Below, piece after piece: positions 55,857 through 64,000 of a DNA stretch of 64,000 nt (within the stretch, counting starts at the first letter, position 1; each line of letters begins with the position of its first letter). This DNA is from Coix lacryma-jobi var. lacryma-jobi (Eukaryota > Streptophyta > Magnoliopsida > Poales > Poaceae). The stretch covers positions 79,643,845 through 79,707,844 of the forward strand of contig CM019831.1 in NCBI GenBank assembly GCA_009763385.1. The letters run 5' to 3'. The translations under genes and the position numbers were made by a program. The notes beneath the pieces were generated by a model, which was not told the DNA's origin, made no database searches, and saw nothing but the letters and a program-made list of their open reading frames with translations.

Positions 55857-57689
55857 TCACTCGTCGTCGTCCCCAGGCTGCCGAGAGCTCTGTCCTGGGT
55901 CAGGGTAGCCGTAGGTACCACCAAGGAAGCTGTCCCACACGTCTGAAGCAAACTCCTCAGCTGAGCTAGGACGAAGTAGGGGGTCTGTGGAGAACCTGGG
56001 AGCTGAAGGAGGAGTGTCGTGGGGCTGCTGCTCAGCCTCTACTCCCTGTCTCTGACTCTGCTGCTCTGACTCTGCTCCCTGTCTCTGACGCACTGAAAGG
56101 TCGTCAAACTCCCTCTCATACCTCTGCTGCTGCTGCTCAAATGTCTCAGGCTGCTCAGTCTCGTCATCTGACGGTGGGGATCTCGGGGGCTGAAACCTGT
56201 AGTGCTCGTGAAGCATCTTCAGCGTCCTCGAGTCCTCTCTCCTAGCCTGCCTCTCACGGTGCTGCTGAGCCTTGATCACATTGACATCCTTGCACACGCC
56301 GAGAATACTGCTAAGAACCTTGCGCAAGAGAGAGCGCTGCCTGCCACGTCCCTGAGAGGTGGAGTGAGAACGAGTGTGTGGCTGTAGCGAGCCTGCCACG
56401 GCTGCTCCTCCTGCTGCTCCTGCAACTGGGTCCTCTGGCTGTGGCTCTGCTGCTGCTGGAACTGCCCCTGGTCCAGGTGGAGGTATAGGAGACTCAGGAA
56501 GATCTGCCTGGAACCTCAAGGGCCTGTGTGAGTGGTCATAGGTGAAAGTGGCACCAATCTGCTGCTCAATCATATGCTGAATATAAGGTGCGAATCCACA
56601 TCCCTTGAGTGGCCTCTCTCCCACTCTCTTGATCTCATACCAGATGAAATCAAAGATACTGAAAGGCTGTGCTCCTGGTGCTAACCTGTGCAGGAGGTTC
56701 CTCGTGTAATCTGCAAGTGTCCCTCTGTCTCCTGACTTGCAATCAATAGTGGCCCTGAGCATCCTGTTGAGATAGCCATAGGTAGGGTGAATGCCTCTCA
56801 CTTTCCCTACAACTGCCCCAGCAGGTAGAGGTGGTGGGTACATGTACCCAAGCTGCTCTGGAGGAAGCACAACCTCATCGTGAATACAAGCTCTATGAAG
56901 ATCCTCCTCGTCAAAGCCAAGATACCCTGCAAACTCCCTGTAAGACACGGAGTACCAGACACCCTCAGTCATCCAGTTCATGCGCTTCTCATCAATCTCG
57001 TCAGACTCCTCAACATATAGGGTGGCATAGAACTGGGCTATCACCTCATCACACCAATCATGCTGAAACTCCAGAATGCGGTAGAGGCCTGTCTGCTGGC
57101 AAATAGCAATAGCATGCTCAACTGAAGGACGGTGATGATCTCTAGCATGCTGCCAATCAACGTACTGAGCTCTAATGATCACAGGGTTTCTGGTCAGAAG
57201 CACCTTCTCATAATAGTCAATGTGGAACAAGGTGTGAAACCTGTAATCATAGATGTTCCTCTCCTGACCCCTGGGGTCTCTCCTCCGCTCTCTCCTGGCC
57301 TTCTGTGTACCACCGGACTCCCGATAGTCCACACGAGCCACCCAAGCAGGAATCAGGGCAGCAGGGCGTATCGCAAGAGCCCCAAAGTGTAAACCCTCCT
57401 GCTGCTGCTGAGGTGCATCTTCTTCCTCTTCCTCTTCTTCTTCTTCTTCTTCTTCTTCAATTTCTTCTTCCACTTCTTCCTCTTCCTCTTCTTCCTCTAT
57501 GTCATCATGAGCTGCAAACTGATAAGGAGCTCTAGAGGCACCTCCCCTTGGAGGTCTAGTAGTGCCACGACCACTGCCACTGCTGCCTCCAATTGACAAG
57601 CCGGAGTGAGAATCTTGCCTCCTCTTCTTATGCCTTTCCCTAGCTGGATCATGTCTCGTCTTGGTTCGAGGCTCGACTCTGTCACTCAT
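55857..57689 (-). CDS. Accessory ORF of the second copia element, about 610 aa, intact
   Basis: An open frame without stops; it could start at 57806 (649 aa), but the ATG at 57689 is preferred because it follows a CACAG splice-acceptor-like site and opens a basic segment (MSDRVEPRTKTRHDP). Layout: basic N-terminus, long acidic Glu tract (from a TTC repeat at 57418-57500), then a globular part around 57260-56560 with VIRAQYVDW, AQFYATLYVEE, WYSVSYREFAGYLGF and PIQHM-like segments, then Pro/Ala- and Gln/Arg-rich tails. The central segment resembles the plant-transposon ORF domain seen in Athila-type extra ORFs. It sits where SIRE elements have an env-like ORF, but I see no signal peptide or membrane segment. 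Function unknown. Confidence 0.78.
   Translation of the reverse strand: MSDRVEPRTKTRHDPARERHKKRRQDSHSGLSIGGSSGSGRGTTRPPRGGASRAPYQFAAHDDIEEEEEEEEVEEEIEEEEEEEEEEEEEDAPQQQQEGLHFGALAIRPAALIPAWVARVDYRESGGTQKARRERRRDPRGQERNIYDYRFHTLFHIDYYEKVLLTRNPVIIRAQYVDWQHARDHHRPSVEHAIAICQQTGLYRILEFQHDWCDEVIAQFYATLYVEESDEIDEKRMNWMTEGVWYSVSYREFAGYLGFDEEDLHRACIHDEVVLPPEQLGYMYPPPLPAGAVVGKVRGIHPTYGYLNRMLRATIDCKSGDRGTLADYTRNLLHRLAPGAQPFSIFDFIWYEIKRVGERPLKGCGFAPYIQHMIEQQIGATFTYDHSHRPLRFQADLPESPIPPPGPGAVPAAAEPQPEDPVAGAAGGAAVAGSLQPHTRSHSTSQGRGRQRSLLRKVLSSILGVCKDVNVIKAQQHRERQARREDSRTLKMLHEHYRFQPPRSPPSDDETEQPETFEQQQQRYEREFDDLSVRQRQGAESEQQSQRQGVEAEQQPHDTPPSAPRFSTDPLLRPSSAEEFASDVWDSFLGGTYGYPDPGQSSRQPGDDDE
57418..57500. repeat. 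TTC microsatellite coding for a Glu tract
   Basis: Interrupted (TTC)n on the plus strand gives about 27 mostly acidic residues in the minus-strand ORF. Confidence 0.85.
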
Positions 57690-57806
57690 AGTTGCTGCCC
57701 TGTGACCAAACAAACCACACAGGTGTCTTAGAAGCACATTCATAGGATATGTCAGATATAGTTGGAAAATAGAGATATGTTTAAATGCCTCATGAATTGC
57801 AAGCAC

Positions 57807-60450
57807 CTAGATCAAACCTGATCGCTAGGTTTACAATACATTCGTAGACATCTAATACTATCCCTAATACCAACTATAGAGGGCATGAATCGAGAAAAAC
57901 AGAGAAAACTCTGTTCTGCTGGGCAAAACCGGACATGTCCGGTCCCATACCGGACATGTCCGGTATGGACGTCCACAGCAGCACCCGCCTAGGGTTCCTT
58001 GATTCACTCCCCAAACTAAATCCAATCCATCTCAAACTTAATACATTGCTTCTAGACCATGAATCCATCATCTTGACCGAAGGAATTTGTGAATGATATA
58101 GCGATGAACAGATCGGACAAGTCCGGGATTTGAAATACCTTGAGATGAGAGGAAACGAGGGAAAACTTCAAATCCAACACCGGGCACTTGCTTTTGATGC
58201 AATCCTTCTCCAAATCCTTCTCCCTCTCTCACTTTTCCAAGGTGGAATCTCTAGGTCGCCGAGGGAGGAAAAGTTCGGCTCCTTGCTTGGCCGGTTGGGA
58301 AAGAAAGGAAGCGAGGGAGAGAAAGAGAGCCCGAAGGGGTAAGCTGCCTTATGTTCCCCGCTCATACCGGACATGTCCGGTATGGATACCGGACAAGTCC
58401 GGTATTGGCGGGTTTTCTCCAGAGCTTCTCTGCTTATACCGGACATGTCCGGTATGGATAACGGACAAGTCCGGTATTAGCAGATTATGTCCAACAGCTC
58501 CAGACTTGCTTCCTTTTCATCCAAAAACCCCTTTCTTTCCTCGAACATGTAATCCATCATATTTTATTCTCTTCTTTTCATATGATTTCACCAAGGGTAC
58601 TTGTGTCCATATCTCAAGTTTTCTTTGCTCTAGGTTTGATCCAAGGTTCTCAAGTCACTTAATATTAGAGAGAAACCTTATGTCCATGATTCGATTCGAC
58701 AAGAGGATTATCAAGGAATATAGTTTACTTTTAGAGATATAGGACTTGAGAAGGACCCATGCCACTTGTAATTAGTCAATCAAACAATCGAGTGGAACAA
58801 TAATTGCAAGTGTCATGGGTAGGTCACAAAGACCAAGAGTCAAATATTTTTCCAAAACACACTTCCTACTCATGCTAGTAAGGGATTTGGAAATATCTAT
58901 CCTATCACACACAAGTGCACATGCTAACATATTATGGGCCTATTATGCACTTTCAATGCACATATTAAAATATACCTTTGCCTTGAGCCCATAAATTCCA
59001 CTAAGTGCAAACATGACATGGTGATGATTTGGTTGACCTCAATTCCCAAATAGTCATGTCCTCATTGAGAGGTCAACTTTATCAATATAAACTTCATCAT
59101 AAGCTCAATAGACCTTATTAGCTCATAAAGGGCACAAAGTTGAAATTGAGCTCCCCCTCAAATAGTACTTCAAGTATTTGAATTTCTTTCCAAGCACTTT
59201 CATTCAATTAAGAATGTGAGAGTCAAAATTCAACTTTGGCCGCCACAAAGTAATTTGCTATAACCAACTTTTCACAAGAAAAACCAATTATGAATAAATG
59301 AGCATAGGTGGTGAAAAGATGGCTATCCTACCAAGTTTTGATACTCTAAGTCATGGTGAAGATGAAGAGATAGATAAGACAGACTTAGATTACCAACGGG
59401 TCAACCATATAAGCAAGTATGATGAAGGTAGGTTGATAGGTTGAGTTAGAATTTCAAATTTGACTTGCTCAACCACCCCGAAAGCACACTCTAGCATTAT
59501 GAATCCTATATGCACTTATATAGCATGCATGTAAATACATACCTTGGCCTTGAGCTTACAAATGTTCCACTAAGAGTGACCATGGCATGATCATCTTCGT
59601 GTTGACTTGACTTGTCTAGTGATTATGCCTTTGTCAAAGTGATCCTTTTTTTATCTAAAGAACTATCCTATCACTTAGAGGAAATTGTTAGATCAAAGTG
59701 GTTCAAGGTAGAAACTAAGCTTCCCTTTACAAAGTGCTCAAGTTGTTTGAATTTCTTGTGGAAGCACTTTACTTTTCTTTCAAGGAAAATGGGAAAGCTT
59801 TTCTACCTTGACCAAGACACATATATTTGCCAAAGATTGAATCATGTTCAAGTACTACATACAAACATTCAGTATTGATTAATGTGCAGGTAATTAGTTA
59901 GAGCAAAGGACTAGTCCACAAAGATCTAGCAATTAAGAACAGAAAACTCATTCTTCTCTGGCCATACCGGACAAGTCCGGTAGCCATACCGGACAAGTCT
60001 GGTATGACGTGACTTAGCTCAGACTTGCATACCGAGTCACTGATCTTGACAGGATGGATATCCCATACCGGACATGTCCAGTATGATATCGGACAAGTCC
60101 GGTATTTGCAAATCAGAACCAGTAAACAGCCACTTCAGAGATTTCCTTTTGGCTCTAGTTTGATTCACTTGCCTGCACTTCATCAAAGACAATGCTCTGC
60201 TAGAGAGCCATTAAGAGCATCGAATGACAAATATCATAATGATAAATTAAATTCATTTAATCACTAAGTTTTAGGCACTTATCATCAATGGTGTAGATGA
60301 GTAAAAATGAAATCAACATCACATAACCTTCGGGTCAACCATATAGGATAGTATTGACAACATAGGTTGATAGTTTGAGTTGAGATGTCATCTTGCTTAC
60401 TCAAACACCCCGAAGGACTTCATCTCACCATTGGAACCTACATCAACATC
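57807..60450 (-). other. Spacer between gag and accessory ORF; pol absent
   Basis: 2.6 kb without any retroelement enzyme motif. Holds many palindromic pairs (57927-60105) and A/T-rich sequence; short plus- and minus-strand frames (58188-58742, 59612-59878) are chance. A pol of this clade would need over 4 kb. Confidence 0.7.
57927..60105. repeat. ACCGGACATGTCCGGT palindromes in the spacer
   Basis: Pairs at 57927-57966, about 58364-58405, 58436-58478, 59963-60004 and 60065-60104, and a single variant near 58112. Centre alternates between CATG and CAAG; edges are as in the LTR. Confidence 0.9.
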
Positions 60451-62463
60451 CTAAGCACATTTTGGTACCCAACTTTTGTTGGGTCCTTGAAAGTTACTCA
60501 ACAAGTGCTTAGGCACCCAAGTGGCCTTAGAGCTAGTATGAGGTGAACACATCACCTTACTAGTGCTAAGTCCCTTTGTGACCTTCCTAAGCACCTTATC
60601 ATTTGCAAATGTGTTCGGCTTAGGAAACATACCATTTGGGCAATCATAGCTTAGATGCCCCTTTTTCCTACAAGCATAGCAAATACGCCCATTGTTTGCT
60701 CTTCTCTTGTCTTGCTTGTTGGGACATGCATCAACCATGTGTCCCGGCTCATTGCATGCATAGCATCTTCTTATTGCAACTTGAGCCATCCTCCTTGCCT
60801 CTTGGTATGTGGGGCAACTCTTGGTGAGGTGACCCAACTTGTTGCATTTGAGGCAAGGACTTGGTGCATCATTCTTCATTTGCTTGGACAATTTGGTTGA
60901 TGCCTTTTGTTCGGCCGCTTCACATTTGTCGGCCCAACTCTTGTGTGGACACTTAGCCCACTCATGTCCATACAATCCACAACCATAGCATAATCTTTTC
61001 TTTTGTTTCTTGCTCTTGGTTGCTTTCTCATGACTTAAGGTGTGACTAGATTGTTGGACTTTGGAGGAAACACGATTTGAACCCTTCTCAAGCTTCTTCA
61101 CCATGATATCACGGTTATCTTGAGAAGGTTGTGCTTTCTCCTCATCCTTCAATCTAATCTCATCCCTCTTTAGATTTCCCACTTCTTCGATGAGCCTAGC
61201 ATTTTCTTTAAGAGTTTGCTCAATCGAAGATTGGCTTGCTTGAGAGGCACACTCATTAGCACAAATAATATTTAATTGAGATGGTGCACTAGTGAGTGTA
61301 GTAGTGTGAGGTTGAGAAGATTTTACCATAGCAATAACAACCTCATGTGCAATCTCAAGCATAGCATTTGATTCTACTAGCTTCTCATGTGAGCACTTGA
61401 GATGGGTGAAGTCCTCTTGTAGGAACTTGTGCTCATATGAGAGATCACTCATTTTTGCCTTAAGTGTGTTGTTCTCCTTCTCTAGCCTTTCCACATTAGA
61501 GAGAGAGTTAGTAGCTAAGGCATGCTCAATTGACAATTTTTCATACCTTTCTTCCAATGCCTTTAGCTCTTCTATTTTGGAGATGAGGAACTCTTCTTGA
61601 TTTTGAAGGGATTGCTCTTGTTCCTCCACCTCCTTTTCTAGCTCATCATTCTTCTTCAACAAGTTGACGAACAAGAGCTTGTCTTCATACTTGAGATAAT
61701 CAAGTGATTCATCATCTTCATCATCCTCATCACTCTCTACTTGATTATCTCTTGATGCCTTCTCCTTGATCTCACCAAGAATCTTCTCTTGATCTTTCTT
61801 GGTTGCTTTCTTCTTGTTCTTCTTGGCCATGAGACACAAGTGATGAGTGTCATGAGATACTGAGGTTGACTCATCACTTGGTCGCCATCGAGCTTGAGGG
61901 CTGTTGCTGTCTGCTGTCATCTCCCTGTCTGCTGGGCTGATACCGGACATGTCCGGTACCCATACCGGACATGTCCGGTATGGACAGACAGGGTCCAGAG
62001 CAGCAGCAGCTGGCAGCCCTCGATCAGGCTCGTCTTCCTTAAGGCTTCTTGAGGCTTCCTCACATGATGATGACTCAATGGACTTCATTTCCATTGAATC
62101 ACAATCATATGCTTCATCACATTTGGACTTCCCATACAAGTGGGCAAGTCTGGTCCAAATGATATGAGCACTCTCCGGTGGAGATTCTCCGTTGTAGATA
62201 GCCTCCTTAAGAACCTCTGCACTCAATGAGTTCAACATGATCAAACACGCATGAGCATTGAGTTGCACACATATCTCTTCCTCTTTTGTCAAGTTCTTAT
62301 AGTTGCTCCAATCAACTATAGAAAGAGATATGCTTGCATCCACAATATGCTCAATAATGGGGCTAATAGCCCGAAATGCATTGAGTACATAAGATGACCA
62401 AGATAGAAAGTTTGAACCATCATTTTGGAGAAGCACCACGTTTGTCTCCATAGGCGAATCCAT
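60451..62463 (-). CDS. gag: SIRE-type gag, 670 aa, intact
   Basis: Capsid/nucleocapsid protein. Residues 1-125 form the usual copia gag start (GSNFLSWSSYVLNAFRAI, LNAHACLIMLNSL, IIWTRLAHLYG). Residues 130-210 are a variable linker; 161-176 (PYRTCPVWVPDMSGIS) are coded by two palindrome copies at 61940-61981. Then a Lys-rich stretch, acidic segment and coiled coil (about 230-400). Four CCHC zinc knuckles follow, at 60949-60990, 60814-60855, 60724-60765 and 60640-60681 (C-x2-C-x4-H-x4-C). The tail ends NKSWVPKCA. There is no stop or frameshift. The start at 62463 is the first ATG after the PBS. Four knuckles are more than most copia gags have. Confidence 0.9.
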   Translation of the reverse strand: MDSPMETNVVLLQNDGSNFLSWSSYVLNAFRAISPIIEHIVDASISLSIVDWSNYKNLTKEEEICVQLNAHACLIMLNSLSAEVLKEAIYNGESPPESAHIIWTRLAHLYGKSKCDEAYDCDSMEMKSIESSSCEEASRSLKEDEPDRGLPAAAALDPVCPYRTCPVWVPDMSGISPADREMTADSNSPQARWRPSDESTSVSHDTHHLCLMAKKNKKKATKKDQEKILGEIKEKASRDNQVESDEDDEDDESLDYLKYEDKLLFVNLLKKNDELEKEVEEQEQSLQNQEEFLISKIEELKALEERYEKLSIEHALATNSLSNVERLEKENNTLKAKMSDLSYEHKFLQEDFTHLKCSHEKLVESNAMLEIAHEVVIAMVKSSQPHTTTLTSAPSQLNIICANECASQASQSSIEQTLKENARLIEEVGNLKRDEIRLKDEEKAQPSQDNRDIMVKKLEKGSNRVSSKVQQSSHTLSHEKATKSKKQKKRLCYGCGLYGHEWAKCPHKSWADKCEAAEQKASTKLSKQMKNDAPSPCLKCNKLGHLTKSCPTYQEARRMAQVAIRRCYACNEPGHMVDACPNKQDKRRANNGRICYACRKKGHLSYDCPNGMFPKPNTFANDKVLRKVTKGLSTSKVMCSPHTSSKATWVPKHLLSNFQGPNKSWVPKCA
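61940..61981. repeat. Palindrome pair inside the gag reading frame
   Basis: ATACCGGACATGTCCGGTAC at 61940-61959 and ATACCGGACATGTCCGGTAT at 61962-61981, with GGGCTG before and GGACAGACAG after, the same context as the LTR pair at 54341-54383. Confidence 0.93.
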
Positions 62464-62502
62464 CGGTTCTCACAAGCGGTGAAGCTCAAACGTGAGTCCA
62501 AG

Positions 62503-62515
62503 CTCCGATACCAAT
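62503..62515 (-). other. Primer binding site of the second copia element
   Basis: Minus strand ATTGGTATCGGAG next to the LTR end, tRNA-Met type. Confidence 0.82.
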
Positions 62516-64000
62516 TGAAAGGACCTAAGGTGTCGCCTAGAGGGGGGGTGAATAGGCTTTTCTGAAAATTTACAACTTATAATGCGGAAGCAATTAGTAT
62601 GTGAGTTTCCAATTACTTGGAAACTCCCAATCGGAGTAAAACAACCCCTCAAGAGACAAACACAAAGTATACGACAAGTATTTAAAACACTTAGAAGCTA
62701 ATGTCCTGCACCACAAAGATTAGCTCAAAGGATAAACTGATTGGGCACAGTCAGCAAATACCGGACATGTCCGGTATGATACCGGACAAGTCCGGTATGC
62801 ACGAATTGTGCAGGACTGCTCCTTTTCTTCTCCAATTTCTCACACAACCTACACGCAATGTATGTGATGTATATGTATAACAGATTTCCTGCAAAAAACA
62901 AGTTTCACAGCGAAGAACAACGAATAACTGAAAGTAAATCACAAGGGGAAGACACAGTATTTGTTTCACCGAAGTTCGGCACCCCCTCGGGTCCTACTCT
63001 CCGTTGAGCCGGCTGCGAGCTACCACAAAGGTGGGCTCTAGAGGACACCACAGGTCACTCTAGCCGCGGTCTATTTCACCCGCAATGCTCCTTCCACTAG
63101 TTGATCTCTTTTGAGGAGAGATCGAACCTTCACAAACTTTCCGAGGCACTCCACAAATCTCTTGGGTGCTCAACGGCGACGCCTAGCCGTCTAGGACCGT
63201 AGAGTCCAAGAGTAACGAATTGCGCACAACAAGATCGACGATTTGCACAAGTGCTCAAGTGATGGCTTGCTCTCTAATTTGAATCTCACTCACAACCCAC
63301 AAATGGATTTGGCAATTAGAAGTCAATCACTCACTAAGAGAGGGTTGGAAAGTGTTTTGAAAGGCTTAGAACGAGTGTGGGAATCAGTAGAATCAGCAGC
63401 CTCCAAAGGTGGAGGCTTGGGGGTATTTATAAGCACACATTCGAAACTAGCCGTTTTCTAGCCGTTGGCTGAGTCAGCTCATACCGGACATGTCCGGTAT
63501 GACTTCACTGCATGAGAAACATACTGAACAGACCAACTTTCAAACTGCTCAAACGATCCCGGTGGTACCGGCCCCAATGCCGGTGGTACCGGTAGTTATA
63601 CGGGGCGGTTTTGCAACCTCTCTGTGTTGGGCCAATTTTTGGCCTACCGGTATTACCGCTATAACCCCGGTAGTACCGGTGGGTGGTACCGGCCCAGGGG
63701 GCGGTGGTACTGCCCATCACAGGCAATGAGACAGAACACGTGAATACCGGACATGTCCGGTATGACTTGACTGCGCGAGAAGCACTCTTAACCAACCATC
63801 TTTCAAACCTCGAACACAAGCTGCGAGACAGAACTCCGCTAATACCGGACATGTCCGGTATGCATACTGGACATGTCCGGTATGGACTCCACAAGAGCGC
63901 CCGAGGCCGAGGCCTGGCTCAGACGGGACGGAGCTTGAGCGCCGAGACCGAGGCCTGGCGCAAAGGCTCGGGCGAGACGGAGCTTGAGCGCCGAGGCCGA
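62516..64000 (-). repeat. 5' LTR of the second copia element, cut by the window end
   Basis: Matches 52685-54191 apart from loss of one 22-bp palindrome unit near 63480 and about three substitutions. Same TATA box (63424-63431) and start of the 49-bp repeat (from about 63895). Confidence 0.92.
62758..63884. repeat. ATACCGGACATGTCCGGTAT palindromes in the 5' LTR
   Basis: Pair at 62758-62798, a single copy at about 63481-63500 (a pair in the other LTR), a single at about 63744-63763 and a pair at about 63843-63884, the second copy with one changed base (ATACTGG). Confidence 0.92.

Larger units (their letters stand above)
52685..64000 (-). mobile_element. Young pol-less SIRE-type Ty1/copia element (second copia), runs off the window
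   Basis: Read right to left: 5' LTR (62516 to beyond 64000), tRNA-Met type PBS (62503-62515), gag (62463-60451), spacer, accessory ORF (57689-55857), polypurine tract (55189-55204), 3' LTR (52685-55188). Between gag and accessory ORF there is only 2.6 kb and no pol motif. The two LTRs differ by one 22-bp unit and about three substitutions over 1.48 kb by eye, so insertion was recent. The 5 bases left of it are GATGT; the partner is outside the window. Confidence 0.9.

Noticed and set aside
55857..57689. Env-like membrane protein call for the accessory ORF
   Set aside because: No signal peptide, membrane segment or fusion-type hydrophobic stretch is visible.

Overview
The window looks like repeat-rich, probably pericentromeric or heterochromatic nuclear DNA of a grass. 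The element families point there: an intact CRM-type Ty3/gypsy, several Athila-like and one Tat-like gypsy, SIRE/Maximus-type Ty1/copia, a Cassandra 5S-bearing LTR, PIF/Harbinger and CACTA. A panicoid grass is my guess; the sequence does not prove it. I see no cellular gene, no tRNA or rRNA gene in working form and no CRISPR. Essentially every base belongs to a transposable element or its relic.

Layout. 1-7465: a very young, coding-intact CRM-type retrotransposon whose two LTRs are identical by eye over the 746 bp visible in both (the first ~170 bp of its 5' LTR lie left of the window). It sits inside element D, a decayed minus-strand Athila-like element (gag-pro relic, PBS, 1.83-kb LTR to 11362). 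D in turn sits at the TATA box of the 5' LTR of element C, a plus-strand, pol-less Athila-like element running from 11363 to about 26002. C has also received a Cassandra solo LTR carrying a 5S rRNA-like domain (11612-11882), two SIRE-type solo LTRs (12885-13509, 18133-20237), an Athila solo LTR (15867-17395) and a Tat-like 5' fragment (21985-24846). Four insertions have target-site duplications I could read directly: ATGTT, CCAGC and GCCAA for solo LTRs in C, and CATTA for the copia element below. The 3' LTR of C is cut at its TATA box by a PIF/Harbinger element (26003 on: Myb/SANT-like gene plus DDE transposase relic). That element is cut at 30640 by a CACTA element, which holds a complete pol-less SIRE-type copia element (30893-41762), an Athila-like LTR (about 42609-44404) and a TNPA-like gene relic. 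A second CACTA end follows (48280), then a long gypsy-like LTR region (49255-52684), then a young minus-strand pol-less SIRE-type element (52685 to beyond 64000) with an intact gag and an intact 610-649-residue accessory ORF.

How the parts relate. Only the CRM element carries a full set of replication functions. The two copia elements and element C keep gag (plus protease in C) and sometimes an accessory ORF, but show no reverse transcriptase or integrase, so they would have depended on relatives elsewhere. The accessory ORFs of element C (gypsy) and of the last copia element look alike in one segment.

Most unusual signals. (1) Upstream of the TATA box, SIRE-type LTRs carry a regularly spaced hairpin array: 36-37 bp period in one family, 35-47 bp in another. 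Stem sequences change from unit to unit with matching changes on the other arm, while the loop stays nearly constant. (2) The 20-bp perfect palindrome ATACCGGACATGTCCGGTAT is scattered, mostly in close pairs, through the LTRs, the spacer and even the gag reading frame of the last element. (3) Each LTR family seems to have its own CG-flanked palindromic word. (4) Three independent insertions lie at or within ~10 bp of a TATA box.
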